A DNA stretch of 36,504 nt from Bacteroidota bacterium (GTDB lineage: Bacteria; Bacteroidota; Bacteroidia; Cytophagales; Microscillaceae), in the NCBI GenBank assembly GCA_004292795.1, contig RDXI01000081.1, positions 1 to 36,504 on the forward strand, written 5' to 3'. Every line of letters starts with the position of its first letter. The stretch's first letter is position 1. Positions 7,387 to 16,184 of the stretch are shown one piece after another. A program made the translations under genes and the position numbers. The notes under the pieces are model-generated. The model did no database searches. It saw only the letters and a program-made list of their open reading frames with translations, and had not been told where the DNA came from.

Positions 7387-8181
7387 ATGCAAAATACTTT
7401 TGATAAAAACGATTTGATGCGCTTGTTAGAGCCTTCCAAAACGAACACTATTCACATTCAGGCTACTGTAGCGCAAGATTTGCCTCTTACTGCCAGCAAA
7501 TTTATAGGCAAGCCTTACCTGCCTGTAGGCGAGTCTTACCCTTTGGCGAGTGATGGCACGCCTTTGATGCTCTTGGCGCAAATCAACTTTGCAGAACTTC
7601 CGCCCCTCGATGACTATCCAACAGAAGGCATTTTGCAGTTCTACATTCACCCCTATAGCGATACTCATGGCGTAGATTTTCGTAGAAATTATCCCGAAAA
7701 TACCATAGAACAAAAAGATTTTCGAGTAGTTTTTCACGAAAAAGTGCAGGCAAGCCAAGCGCAAACCGCCTTGCCTACTTTTGATGCAGAGCGCATTATT
7801 AGCCCTGTTTTTCAAGAACACGCCTTGCAGTTCAGCGTAGGCGAGGAGTATGTCCCCTCTACCGATTGGCGTTTTGAACAGTATTTTGGGCAAGAGTATT
7901 TCGTTTTTTCTAACAATCAAGGAACAGAAGAATTATGGCGCGACTACAACGACCACTACAACAGTAGCGGACACAAAATAGGAGGCTATGCGTGCTTTAC
8001 GCAGTGGGATATACGAAGCAAAGACTTGTTTTCAGATTATGAGTTATTGTTGCAGATTGACTCAACCGAAGCTGACGAGATATGTTGGGGAGATGTGGGC
8101 GTGGGCAATTTCTTCATCAGGCGCGAAGACTTGCGCAACCGTGATTTTAGCAAAGTCCTTTATACATGGGACTGTTGCTAA
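7387..8181 (+). CDS. YwqG-like DUF1963 protein
   Basis: 264 residues from the ATG at 7387 (a TTG two codons earlier is less likely). The order of blocks matches DUF1963/YwqG: SKFIGKPYLPVGESYP near 35, the LMLLAQINFAELPPL strand near 60, GILQFYIHP near 80, a central variable region, then HKIGGYACFTQWDIR near 200 and a C-terminal LLLQIDSTEADEICWGDVGVGNFFIRREDL. These proteins are cytosolic and their biochemical role is unknown. It has its own predicted promoter and is followed by a 430-bp gap. Confidence 0.82.
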   Translation: MQNTFDKNDLMRLLEPSKTNTIHIQATVAQDLPLTASKFIGKPYLPVGESYPLASDGTPLMLLAQINFAELPPLDDYPTEGILQFYIHPYSDTHGVDFRRNYPENTIEQKDFRVVFHEKVQASQAQTALPTFDAERIISPVFQEHALQFSVGEEYVPSTDWRFEQYFGQEYFVFSNNQGTEELWRDYNDHYNSSGHKIGGYACFTQWDIRSKDLFSDYELLLQIDSTEADEICWGDVGVGNFFIRREDLRNRDFSKVLYTWDCC

Positions 8182-8613
8182 ACAATTATATAAAAAAATA
8201 AAGGAATCTTTGTATTATTGCCAAAAAAGCACTAACATTGTGGACTGAAAGAACAGCTTAGGCAAAAATGAGGGTGTGTGCGGGTGTGTGCCTACGATTG
8301 GTCAGCGAGATTTTTCCTTTCAAATTTAACTATATATATTTAATAAGTAGGTGTTCCGCAAGTCTTTTCATATAATAGTTCATAAATTCATCTTTTTTGA
8401 GTTTGTAACAAAACGCTTGTATTCATATCAGCATCTGCACTTTTAGTGTTTCGACATAGCCCTTTGGACTATGCTGAACTCATATTTGTTTGTTTGGATA
8501 GGTCATAAAAGTATCGTTTGTCTGAACGGCACACGGCAATTTACAATGCCTCACTCTTATAGGCTTAAGGGGTTCTCTATCTATACATAACCCTTAAACC
8601 TTTAAAATCACTC
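8182..8613. other. Intergenic stretch without a gene, upstream of rny
   Basis: 432 bp with no convincing ORF. It holds a perfect 10-bp tandem duplication (GGGTGTGTGC twice, 8272-8291) and a short hairpin, CATAG/CTATG, near 8455-8473. I see no exact TAnnTTTG box; TATCGTTTG near 8513 is one base too long. Confidence 0.6.
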
Positions 8614-10221
8614 ATGGAAATTCTAATATATGCCCTACTCGCCCTCCTGATAGGGGTGGGAATAGGTGTAGCGGTTGACCGCTCTATGTTCAAAAAAGTC
8701 CTCGACAGGCAAGAGGCAGAGGCTCAAGAAAAAACAAGGCTCATCATCAAAGAAGCAGAGATTAAAGCCGACAACATCAAACAAGAAGCCGAAAACCAAA
8801 AACAAAACAAACTACTCGAAGCCAAAGAAAAATACCTCAAAATGAAGGCGGAAGTGGAAGAAGACTCCAACAAACGCAAGCAACAATTCATACAAAACGA
8901 GAACAAGCTCAAACAACGCGAACAACAATTCACCCAAAAAGAACAAGCCCACAACAAAGCCTTAGAACAAATCAAACGCAAAGAAGGGGAGATTGACGCG
9001 CTCAAAGAAAGCCTTACCGAACAAAACGAACTTGTCGCCAAAAAACGCGAAGAAGCCGAAAAATACCGCAGTCAGCAGGTAGCAAGCCTCGAAAAAATCG
9101 CTGGACTTACCGCTGAACAAGCCCGCAATCAACTTGTGGACGCGCTACGCAACGAAGCACAAAGCCGTGCAAGTTCGTACATCAAAGACATCATGGACGA
9201 GGCTAAACTCTCGGCTACCAAAGCCGCCAAAAAGGTGGTCATAGAAACCATACAACGCACCGCTACCGAACACGCCATCGAAAACTGTGTGTCGGTGTTC
9301 AACCTCGAATCTGACGAAATCAAAGGTAAAATCATTGGGCGCGAAGGGCGCAATATCCGTACTCTTGAGTCGCTTACAGGCGTAGAGATTATCGTTGATG
9401 ATACGCCAGAGGCTATCATTATTTCGGGCTTCGACCCTGTGAGGCGCGAAATAGCTCGCCTATCGCTACAGCGTTTGGTGCAAGATGGACGTATTCACCC
9501 TGCCCGCATCGAGGAAATCGTAGGCAAGACTACCAAAAACATAGAGGACGAAATCGTAGAAATAGGAGAGCGTACTGTGATGGATTTGGGTATTCATGGA
9601 CTGCACCCCGAGTTAGTGAAAATGGTGGGCAGAATGAGATACCGCAGTTCGTATGGGCAAAACCTCTTGCAACACTCACGCGAAGTAGCCAAGTTATGCG
9701 CAAGCATGGCGGCAGAATTGGGCTTGAACTCCAAACTCGCCAAACGTGCAGGACTTTTGCACGACATAGGCAAGGTATTTCCTGAAGACCTCGAATTGCC
9801 TCACGCTATCGTGGGTATGCAACTTGCCCAAAAATACAAAGAAAATCCTGAAGTGTGCAATGCCATTGGCGCACACCATGACGAAATAGAAATGACTTCG
9901 CTCATCTCGCCTATCGTACAGGCTTGTGATGCTATATCAGGCGCAAGACCGGGCGCAAGACGCGAAGTGATGGAAGCCTACATCAAACGCTTGAAGGATT
10001 TGGAAGCCTTAGCTGTTTCGTTTACAGGCGTAAATAAGTGCTATGCTATCCAAGCAGGGCGCGAGTTGCGTGTGATTGTGGACTCGGACACCGTTACAGA
10101 TGGGCAGGCAAGCCAACTTTCCTTCGACATCTCGCAAAAAATAGAACGCGATATGCAATACCCTGGGCAAATCAAAGTTACGGTTATCCGCGAAATGCGT
10201 GCTGTGAATTACGCAAAATAA
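8614..10221 (+). CDS. rny: Ribonuclease Y
   Basis: 535 residues, close to the 520 usual for RNase Y. An N-terminal membrane helix (about 3-22) is followed by a long Lys/Glu/Gln coiled coil to about 190. The KH domain carries [15 protein letters not shown]. The HD phosphohydrolase domain shows [12 protein letters not shown], then LLHDIGK near residue 383 and IGAHHDEI, the metal ligands of the family. It starts mRNA decay by endonucleolytic cleavage at the inner face of the membrane. The gene is alone, between a long 5' gap and a strong terminator. Confidence 0.97.
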   Translation: MEILIYALLALLIGVGIGVAVDRSMFKKVLDRQEAEAQEKTRLIIKEAEIKADNIKQEAENQKQNKLLEAKEKYLKMKAEVEEDSNKRKQQFIQNENKLKQREQQFTQKEQAHNKALEQIKRKEGEIDALKESLTEQNELVAKKREEAEKYRSQQVASLEKIAGLTAEQARNQLVDALRNEAQSRASSYIKDIMDEAKLSATKAAKKVVIETIQRTATEHAIENCVSVFNLESDEIKGKIIGREGRNIRTLESLTGVEIIVDDTPEAIIISGFDPVRREIARLSLQRLVQDGRIHPARIEEIVGKTTKNIEDEIVEIGERTVMDLGIHGLHPELVKMVGRMRYRSSYGQNLLQHSREVAKLCASMAAELGLNSKLAKRAGLLHDIGKVFPEDLELPHAIVGMQLAQKYKENPEVCNAIGAHHDEIEMTSLISPIVQACDAISGARPGARREVMEAYIKRLKDLEALAVSFTGVNKCYAIQAGRELRVIVDSDTVTDGQASQLSFDISQKIERDMQYPGQIKVTVIREMRAVNYAK

Positions 10222-10246
10222 GGCGATTGCTTCTTTCCTATAATTC

Positions 10247-10284
10247 TACCTCTTTCAAAATATTTTGAAAGAGGTATTTTTTTT
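10247..10284 (+). terminator. rny terminator
   Basis: Arms TACCTCTTTCAAAA (10247-10260) and its complement (10263-10276), then eight T. Confidence 0.92.
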
Positions 10285-10285
10285 G

Positions 10286-10293
10286 TATTTTTG
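10286..10293 (+). promoter_or_regulatory. Possible promoter for the phosphoesterase gene
   Basis: TATTTTTG with TTTG at 10264-10267, spacer 18 bp. The -33 box lies inside the rny terminator stem and the region is T-rich, so chance is possible. Confidence 0.35.
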
Positions 10294-10317
10294 TTTTTCT
10301 TTGTATCCAATATTTGT

Positions 10318-11019
10318 ATGAACCCAAAATGGTATGCCATACCCACGCCCCAAGAAGGCAGACGATTTGCAGTAGGCGACATTCATGGCTGTAACCTTAC
10401 CTTGCAAGCCCTCGTCAAAGAGCAATTACAACTTACCAAGCAAGACCAATTATTTTTATTGGGCGATTATGTCAATCGCGGTCCCGATAGTATGGGTGTG
10501 CTACAGTTTATCATGGGTTTGCAGGCGGAAGGCTATCAAGTCTTTGCTTTGCGGGGCAATCATGAACAAATGTTGCTTGACAAAATCTCTATGCGTGATA
10601 GGCTTTCCCAAGATACAGTTTTGATGGGCTATACTTCTTTGGCTCGAAGCATCAACCAAGAGCAACAAGCGTGGCTCGAAGCCTTGCCTTATTTTTTTGC
10701 TTTGAATAATTTTTATTTGGTGCATGGGGCTATAGATACAAGCGTTGCAAACCCATTGGAGAACTATAAATATATGCTTTGGGAGCGCGAAACGCACCAT
10801 GCAGGCGAGTTTTTGCGAGGCAAACAACTCATTTTCGGGCATACCAAATATATGCTTACCTACATCAAACGCGCCGTAGAAGAACGCCACGATTGTATTC
10901 CCTTAGACAATGGCTGTTACATGGGTTGCAAAGAATACAACGAAACAAGAGAATTTGGCTCTTTGTGCGCCTTAGACCTTGACGCATGGCAACTGTATGT
11001 GCAGGAGAATGTAGATTAA
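10318..11019 (+). CDS. PPP-type metallophosphoesterase (serine/threonine phosphatase-like), copy 1
   Basis: 233 residues from ATG 10318 (a TTG at 10291 would add nine hydrophobic residues and is less likely). Calcineurin-type motifs are in order: GDIHG (20-24), GDYVNRG (49-55), GNHEQ (81-84), a later LVHG His and FGHT. They bind two metals and hydrolyse phosphate esters in the cytosol. The second motif has Asn53 where the family has Asp (GDxxDRG). The paralogue at 30198 keeps the Asp. The two share QDQLFLLGDY, EGYQV/EQGYQV, RGNHEQ and a FGxLCALxLD ending. Substrate unknown. Confidence 0.87.
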   Translation: MNPKWYAIPTPQEGRRFAVGDIHGCNLTLQALVKEQLQLTKQDQLFLLGDYVNRGPDSMGVLQFIMGLQAEGYQVFALRGNHEQMLLDKISMRDRLSQDTVLMGYTSLARSINQEQQAWLEALPYFFALNNFYLVHGAIDTSVANPLENYKYMLWERETHHAGEFLRGKQLIFGHTKYMLTYIKRAVEERHDCIPLDNGCYMGCKEYNETREFGSLCALDLDAWQLYVQENVD

Positions 11020-11050
11020 AAAACTGCCTATAGCATTGGCTGTAGGCAGT
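11018..11050 (-). terminator. gldC terminator
   Basis: Read on the minus strand, the arms at 11040-11050 and 11023-11033 form an 11-bp stem with one G-U pair. It is followed by six T (11018-11023 complement). Confidence 0.75.
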
Positions 11051-11071
11051 CGTTGTTTGGTAGGCAAGTTA

Positions 11072-11410
11072 TTATTGCCCCTCCAATTCGCGCTCAAGGC
11101 GAGCCGTAAGGCTTTTGCACAGGTTGTCTATGTCCATTGCCATCAGTTCATCAGCCGTAGCACGGCGGAGCGTTTCAGAAATGCCCGCCATCATTTCTAT
11201 AGCAAAGCGTTTCATTTCGCGGACTTCCATTTCCTTGTTCCAAAGGTCTATTTTAAGCGTGCCTTGTGCCGTGCCGTCCCAAATAGCAAGGGCTACCGCT
11301 TTGGCTTCTTGCCACCCTTCGGCAGGCGAGTCGTCTGCCATCCAACGTACACGTTCAGGTACTTGGTCATCATCAAGGGTTACCGATATGTTGATTTCTG
11401 AATTACGCAT
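11072..11410 (-). CDS. gldC: Gliding motility protein GldC
   Basis: 112 residues, the normal GldC length. The N-terminus MRNSEINISVTLDDDQVPE and the block KIDLWNKEMEVREMKRFA match GldC, followed by an amphipathic helical C-terminus (SETLRRATADELMAMDI). It is a small soluble protein needed for full gliding in Flavobacterium, where it usually sits beside gldB; gldB is not in this window. The start codon is preceded by an array of TTGAAAGTTGA repeats and no recognisable promoter. Together with the T9SS Plug gene at 16804 it marks the organism as a glider. Confidence 0.88.
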   Translation of the reverse strand: MRNSEINISVTLDDDQVPERVRWMADDSPAEGWQEAKAVALAIWDGTAQGTLKIDLWNKEMEVREMKRFAIEMMAGISETLRRATADELMAMDIDNLCKSLTARLERELEGQ

Positions 11411-11417
11411 TGAATTG

Positions 11418-11479
11418 TTGAAAGTTGAATTATTGAATTATTGAAAGTTGATTGTTGAAAGTTGATTGTTGAAAGTTGA
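11418..11479. repeat. Array of TTGAAAGTTGA repeats directly before gldC
   Basis: Four exact copies of the 11-mer begin at 11418, 11441, 11455 and 11469, linked by ATTG/AATTG. In the gldC mRNA sense they read as TCAACTTTCAA and would form its leader. Confidence 0.85.
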
Positions 11480-11495
11480 ATTGTTGTTAGCTTGC

Positions 11496-12566
11496 CTACC
11501 CTTCCACCCTTACCCCTTCCATCTCCTTAATTTTGGCTACAGCTTGGGCGCAGTTAGACGTTTCGAGGATAATTTCTTCGTAGTCCAACATCTTCATACA
11601 GTATAGGTCATTTTCGTAGAAGTCGGTAGTGCAAGTCATATTCGGCACTTCCACGTCCATGTATTGGCGTATGAAACACACCGTATAACAGTCATCTTCT
11701 ACCAAATAGCCCACCGCGAGCCAAACGTCTGCATTTTTATCATAATTGATAGCAAAAAACGAAGGATTTTTTACCCCAAAACTCAAATAGCCAAAAGAAA
11801 AGAAGGGATACAATATTTTTTTGAACGACACTTCGCTTGCTATCAATGCCTCCTCGAGTTCTTGCATACGTTCTTTGTAAAGCGTAACATTGCCACGCTC
11901 CAAAGGCAATTTGTGCATACCTTTCCACCAACCGCGCCAATCGTAATATTGGAACGTACCAATGCGCAGTTTGTAGTCGAAGGCATTGTCGCCACCAATG
12001 ATATACCCAGGGTAATAAAATTTACGGTTTGTTTCTTGCCCAAATTGTATTTCGCGGAGCATTGTATAAGTCCCCAAACTGTATTTGGTATAATTCATAT
12101 CATACAAACCCAACAAACTTACTACACACTTTCTGCCCACATCAAAGAAACTTACCGCCACCAATTTGTCCGCATCATACACACACACTTCGTAGGTTTC
12201 GAAGATAGTATCGCCTTGCGCATTTTCAGGAAAAACATTGAAAAAATGCGCTAACTTATCGAATATAAAACCCTTGAACTTGCCTTTTTGTTGTTGATAG
12301 AGGCGTTCTTTTTCCTCATTTAGCTCCAAAAGTTGTACGGTAGTCGTAAATCTTTTGTCGTTTTGGTTCAATAATTTGCGCAAATTTTTCTTGAAAGTAT
12401 GCCTTTCTAAATTCAGCCGAATATTGATAACCTCGCGCACATCTTCCGAAATGCACATCACTTCCGACCTATACAACATATACGAACTACGAAACCACCC
12501 ACTCGCCATGTAGCTATCAAGGCGCGAGGGAGAGAGCGATTTGGGTACGTATAATTGAACAATCAT
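11496..12566 (-). CDS. Arginyl/leucyl-tRNA-protein transferase-like protein (ATE/Bpt fold)
   Basis: 356 residues from ATG 12566; a longer start at 12593 would overlap the upstream kinase gene. The early segment SRLDSYMASGWFRSSYMLYRSEV and the core KLVAVSFFDVG, YSLGTYTMLREIQFGQE, FYYPGYIIGG are those of the ATE/Bpt transferases. That GNAT-like fold moves an amino acid from charged tRNA to protein N-termini, marking them for ClpSAP. The extra C-terminal 130 residues are not recognised. Its last codons (GVRVEG) are written by the same purine-rich sequence type seen before the ABC genes. It lies 10 nt downstream of the kinase, with its own -7 box inside the kinase 3' end. Confidence 0.65.
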   Translation of the reverse strand: MIVQLYVPKSLSPSRLDSYMASGWFRSSYMLYRSEVMCISEDVREVINIRLNLERHTFKKNLRKLLNQNDKRFTTTVQLLELNEEKERLYQQQKGKFKGFIFDKLAHFFNVFPENAQGDTIFETYEVCVYDADKLVAVSFFDVGRKCVVSLLGLYDMNYTKYSLGTYTMLREIQFGQETNRKFYYPGYIIGGDNAFDYKLRIGTFQYYDWRGWWKGMHKLPLERGNVTLYKERMQELEEALIASEVSFKKILYPFFSFGYLSFGVKNPSFFAINYDKNADVWLAVGYLVEDDCYTVCFIRQYMDVEVPNMTCTTDFYENDLYCMKMLDYEEIILETSNCAQAVAKIKEMEGVRVEG

Positions 12567-12576
12567 CGTTGATTTT

Positions 12577-14346
12577 TTACAAAGATACGGCAAAAGTTGG
12601 GAAACTCAAAGTAAACGTGCTTCCCTTTTGCCATTCGCTCTCGAGGCTGATATGCCCGCCCAATTTTTCGGTCAAGATTTTGGCAATAGAAAGCCCTAAG
12701 CCTGTGGAACTCTCGCCTGCAGTGGGGCGAGCTGTGAGTTTCTGAAATTTTTGGAAAACTTTTGCTTTGTCTTCTATAGTGAAGCCTTGTCCTTCGTCTT
12801 CGATGCTAAGGCGCACCTGCCTTGCCTGCCCTTCGAGGCGCAACGTAACGTTTTTGTCAGTAGGCGAGAATTTGATAGCGTTGCTCAATAGGTTGCCCAA
12901 AATGCGCGAAAGCGTGTCTTCGTCTGTAGGCAAGATTATAGGCTCTTGCGGTGCTATGAGGTGTAATTGTATATTTTTCGCGGTGGCTTGTGGCAAAAAA
13001 TGCTCAATCAACGCTTGCAGGTAAGGCTGTAGCTCCACAGGCGCGGTAGGCAAGCTTTCCCCTTCGTACTCCGCCCTGCCTATCACGAGCAAGTCGTCAA
13101 TGAGTTGATGACTGTCTTGGATAGCCTTGTCAATCATACGGCAATATTGCATCTGTTCTTCGCCCCAATCGTTGGTGATTTTCATAATTTCCATCAAGCC
13201 CTTTATTCTATTCACAGGCGAGCGCAAATCGTGTGCAACGATATTGAGGAGTTGGTCTTTTTCGCGGTTCAGGTCTTGCCATCGCTTGTTTGCCTCTGCC
13301 AGCAGGCGGTTGCTTCGTTGCTTGGCTATGTAATTGTAGAACACAAAAGACACCAACAAACCCAACGCCAACACGCCCAAAAACAAGACATTGCGCTGAA
13401 AAGTTTGCTGTTTGAGTTGTATCTCTTTTTTGCTCAACTCCGCACTTTGCAATTCTTTTTCTTTGTTCAAGAGCAAAATCTCCTTGCCTAAATCGCTGTT
13501 CGTGGAGTCGCGTATTATTTTTTGGATTGTTTCGTTTACATCATTGCCAAAGTGCTTTTTCAAAATATCTTGTATGATGTTTGGGTAGTTTTTCGAAGCA
13601 AAAAAAGCCTGCATGGGTTCTATCCAATCACTTTGCTTGGGCAGAATAACGCCATAGCCTTTGCGCCCAACTTTGTAAAATTTTTGGCGTGTGATTTTCG
13701 TCCCCTTTTTCATATCCAGCAGGTAAGCAGGCAATTCTACGTAGGCAAACAAATTATCCTCCTCCTCCACGCGCTTCCTGATGTCTTGGTTCGAGGGCGA
13801 AATCTCTGTTTTCAGTTGGGGGATTACAGACCGCAGGGCAGTCATATTTTCTTGAAAGGTGCTACCCTCCACAAAAAGTCCTTTGATATTGGCAAGGGCT
13901 TGATTACATTCGTTTTTGTCGCTGAAAGAAGGAATATTTTTGCTTGTGATAAGTAGCTCATAATCAGCCATATAGGGCGGGCTAAAAAGCACTTCCCTTT
14001 CTCTTTGCTCTGTGATAGAAAAGGAGCAAATACCAAAATCGTTCTTTCGGGGCGAACCCTTTACGCGGTTATATGATTCTTGAAAGGTATTGGCTCGCCT
14101 GAACTCACACGAAAGTTCTACCTGCAAGTTTTCATTAACAAATTTGACGAAGGCAAGCATCAAATCATACTCGATACCTTCTATCTTGTGGTTAGCTATA
14201 GTAGATACAAAAGGGTAATTATCGTAATAATGCACAACGATATGCCCTTTCATGTCGCGTTTGGCTTTTTTCCACGCATAGTCGTATTGGGCAATGCAAG
14301 GTTGCCAAACGCCCCAAAAAATACAGAATAGCCACCAATATTTCAT
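12577..14346 (-). CDS. Sensor histidine kinase with periplasmic solute-binding domain
   Basis: 589 residues from ATG 14346, which gives a proper signal sequence (MKYWWLF...CIAQ). Residues about 35-255 are a family 3 extracellular solute-binding domain (YYDNYPFVS, GIEYDLMLAFVKFVNE, NDFGICSFSITEQRE, LFSPPYMADYELLI). One membrane helix lies near 315-338. The cytosolic part has HisKA with phospho-acceptor His372 in AHDLRSPVNR, and HATPase_c with NLLSNAIKFS near 484, DEGQGF and GLGLSIAK near 549. It should sense a small molecule such as an amino acid in the periplasm and autophosphorylate. No response regulator is encoded nearby, so it is an orphan kinase. Confidence 0.93.
   Translation of the reverse strand: MKYWWLFCIFWGVWQPCIAQYDYAWKKAKRDMKGHIVVHYYDNYPFVSTIANHKIEGIEYDLMLAFVKFVNENLQVELSCEFRRANTFQESYNRVKGSPRKNDFGICSFSITEQREREVLFSPPYMADYELLITSKNIPSFSDKNECNQALANIKGLFVEGSTFQENMTALRSVIPQLKTEISPSNQDIRKRVEEEDNLFAYVELPAYLLDMKKGTKITRQKFYKVGRKGYGVILPKQSDWIEPMQAFFASKNYPNIIQDILKKHFGNDVNETIQKIIRDSTNSDLGKEILLLNKEKELQSAELSKKEIQLKQQTFQRNVLFLGVLALGLLVSFVFYNYIAKQRSNRLLAEANKRWQDLNREKDQLLNIVAHDLRSPVNRIKGLMEIMKITNDWGEEQMQYCRMIDKAIQDSHQLIDDLLVIGRAEYEGESLPTAPVELQPYLQALIEHFLPQATAKNIQLHLIAPQEPIILPTDEDTLSRILGNLLSNAIKFSPTDKNVTLRLEGQARQVRLSIEDEGQGFTIEDKAKVFQKFQKLTARPTAGESSTGLGLSIAKILTEKLGGHISLESEWQKGSTFTLSFPTFAVSL
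12580..12587 (-). promoter_or_regulatory. -7 box for the ATE-like gene, inside the kinase 3' end
   Basis: TATCTTTG on the minus strand, a perfect TAnnTTTG, overlaps the last three sense codons of the kinase (VSL-stop) and is 13 nt from the ATG at 12566. Confidence 0.5.
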
Positions 14347-14374
14347 TGCATCATACAGCCTAATTATTTTAACA

Positions 14375-14382
14375 CAAATATA
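14375..14382 (-). promoter_or_regulatory. -7 box for the sensor kinase gene
   Basis: TATATTTG on the minus strand, 28 nt before the ATG at 14346, supporting that shorter start. Confidence 0.45.
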
Positions 14383-14439
14383 ACGAAAACTATCTAACAA
14401 AACAATAAAACAAAAAACTTTGTGGCATTACACCCCAAA

Positions 14440-15030
14440 CTACAGGCTATCCTTCCACCGCCAAAGATAACGGCAGGCGAGGCTTCGGTTCGGCTTCCAA
14501 TTTTCGGCAAGCTCAAGCATTTGTTTCTTGAGTTCCTTGCCTTCTGTTGTGAGGGTGTATAGTTTTTTGATAGCTTGTTGAATACCCAAATCATCAACCG
14601 CAAACACATCAGGGCGTTGCAAGGCGAAAATGAGCAACATCTCGACAGTCCACTTGCCTACACCTTTTATCTGCGTCAGGTAAGCGATAATCTCGGCATC
14701 AGTCTTGCCTACCAAGTCCGCATAAGCCATGCCATGCGTGCTGTGGAACTTGGCTACTTCTTGCAAATAGGTTGCCTTTTGGCGCGAAAGCCCCACACTG
14801 CGCAGGGTTTCTAAGGTTTCTTGCATCAACAATTCGGGAGCGGGATATGCGTCAGGAAAGAGTGCCAAAAAGCGTTTGAAAATCGTATCCGCTGCCTTCA
14901 CAGAAAGCTGTTGGCTCACGATAGACTCCAACAAAACGATATACAAATCCTCTTGGAGCGCGGGTGCAGGCAAGTTGATGGTTTCGGTAATGGCTTGTAG
15001 GCGAGCATCAAGCGGAAAAAGTAGAGGCAT
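14440..15030 (-). CDS. DNA-3-methyladenine glycosylase II-like (AlkA/HhH-GPD)
   Basis: 196 residues from ATG 15030; an upstream in-frame start exists but adds unrelated sequence. LLESIVSQQLS (33-43) is the first HhH-GPD helix block. RSVGLSRQKATYLQEVA precedes the helix-hairpin-helix LTQIKGVGKWTVE (118-130). The catalytic Asp is in FAVDDLGIQQ (146 or 147). No Cys cluster follows, so it is an AlkA-type rather than an Nth-type enzyme, removing alkylated bases from DNA. It lacks the N-terminal AlkA domain, as in short AlkA homologues. Confidence 0.9.
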   Translation of the reverse strand: MPLLFPLDARLQAITETINLPAPALQEDLYIVLLESIVSQQLSVKAADTIFKRFLALFPDAYPAPELLMQETLETLRSVGLSRQKATYLQEVAKFHSTHGMAYADLVGKTDAEIIAYLTQIKGVGKWTVEMLLIFALQRPDVFAVDDLGIQQAIKKLYTLTTEGKELKKQMLELAENWKPNRSLACRYLWRWKDSL

Positions 15031-15362
15031 AGCGAAGGCAAGGAGCGAATATTGTTGGAATTTAAGAGGTTTTTCTGTAAAATTGTGCAAAAAAGCTGAA
15101 AAAACCAAAGTCTTTCTTGTGATGAACTATCACCAAAATCACCGAATTTCTGACGCTCAAGGCATAAGTCGAACAGTTCCACCAATAAAAGTTGCTCTTA
15201 CTTTGTTGCTCTGCGAAAATACGTTTCGCGCCTTTCCAACATTTGACAAATTTGAGTAATTTCGTGAGTGCTGTTAATGCTGGGTTAAAGCGAGCTATAG
15301 ATAACAATAGTTCGTGTTTTTTTGCGTAAATTTGCCAAAGAAACAGCTAAATTATCGAGGTT
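15031..15362. other. Divergent intergenic region without a gene
   Basis: 332 bp between the glycosylase gene (leftward) and the DUF4476 gene (rightward). It is AT-rich. I see only the rightward -7 box at 15327 and no convincing leftward promoter. Confidence 0.6.
15327..15334 (+). promoter_or_regulatory. -7 box for the DUF4476 gene
   Basis: TAAATTTG followed by C, 28 nt before the ATG. The context TTTTTTTGCGTAA is nearly the same as before cmk (23645-23664). Confidence 0.5.
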
Positions 15363-16132
15363 ATGAAACGCTTATCTTATGTACTTGTGGTTTTCCTGAT
15401 AGGTTGCTTGCCTACTTTTGCTCAAAGCAACAACGCCCCGAAAATATCCATGACCTTCTTTTCTGAAAAAGGAGAACGCTTTTGGGTGGTTATCAATGGA
15501 GTGCGCCAAAACCAACAAGCCACACAAAACGTAAAAATCCCGAACTTGACAGGCAGTGCTTGGAAAGCCCAAATCGTATTCGAGAATGAGAACTTGCCTG
15601 AAGTAGGCAAGTCGATTTATATACCTACCGCCCCTACACAATGCGTTTATTTAGCTCTACGGGCTTTCCTAACCAAATGGTGGAAATCATCAAAGGCTCA
15701 GGAGGCACGTTCCGCTTGCCTCGCCTACCCTTTCCCGAAGTGGACATCAACAACTTGCCTAACCCTTTTCCGCAAAATCCTAACAACAACCCCAATCCTA
15801 ACCCCAACAACAACCCGCACCAACCACAACGCACTTGCAATGTGATGATGGACGAAATGACGTTTGACCGCCTGCGCGACAACATCAGGGCGCAATCTTT
15901 CGAAGATACGAAACAAAACACCGCCAAACAAGCTATAGGCTACTATTGCGTGTCTTCGGCGCAGGCAAGGCAAATTTTGAAACTTTTTAGCTTCGAGCAA
16001 ACACGCCTCGAATTTGCAAAATGGGTGTATGACTATACCTACGACCAGCAAAATTTTTATCAAGTGAATGATGTCTTTGATTTTAGTATGAGCGTGGACG
16101 AATTGCAAGAATATATCAGACAAAAACGATAA
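15363..16132 (+). pseudogene. Secreted DUF4476 protein with a frameshift
   Basis: The first frame (from ATG 15363) encodes a signal peptide of about 21 residues ending TFAQ. A beta-rich segment follows (FFSEKGERFWVVINGVRQN, VKIPNLTGSAWKAQIVFEN). After about residue 90 sense is lost. The correct protein continues in a second frame: MRLFSSTGFPNQMVEIIKG, a Pro/Asn-rich linker, then the DUF4476 helical domain (DEMTFDRLRDNI, YYCVSSAQARQILKLFSFEQTRLEFAKWVYDYT, DFSMSVDELQEYI). One added base, for example in CCCC at 15631-15634, would restore a single reading frame of about 256 residues. DUF4476 proteins are common, secreted and of unknown role in this phylum. A one-base error in a homopolymer is as likely as true decay. 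Confidence 0.8.
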
Positions 16133-16140
16133 TTTGTCAA

Positions 16141-16148
16141 TAAATTTG
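16141..16148 (+). promoter_or_regulatory. -7 box before the membrane protein and Plug genes
   Basis: TAAATTTG followed by C, 9 nt after the DUF4476 stop and 36 nt before the ATG at 16185. Confidence 0.5.
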
Positions 16149-16184
16149 CATAGAATTTAGACTGTATGTCGTTTATCTTGCAAT

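Noticed and set aside
8272-8291. GGGTGTGTGC duplication as a regulatory site
   Set aside because: Only two copies, far from any start codon or promoter box; probably a chance slippage product.
11418-11479. CRISPR-like array before gldC
   Set aside because: Repeats are 11 bp with 3-12 bp linkers, far too short for repeats and spacers.
14347-14400. Longer start for the sensor kinase
   Set aside because: It would put 18 residues before the signal sequence and the predicted -7 box at 14375 would be inside the gene.
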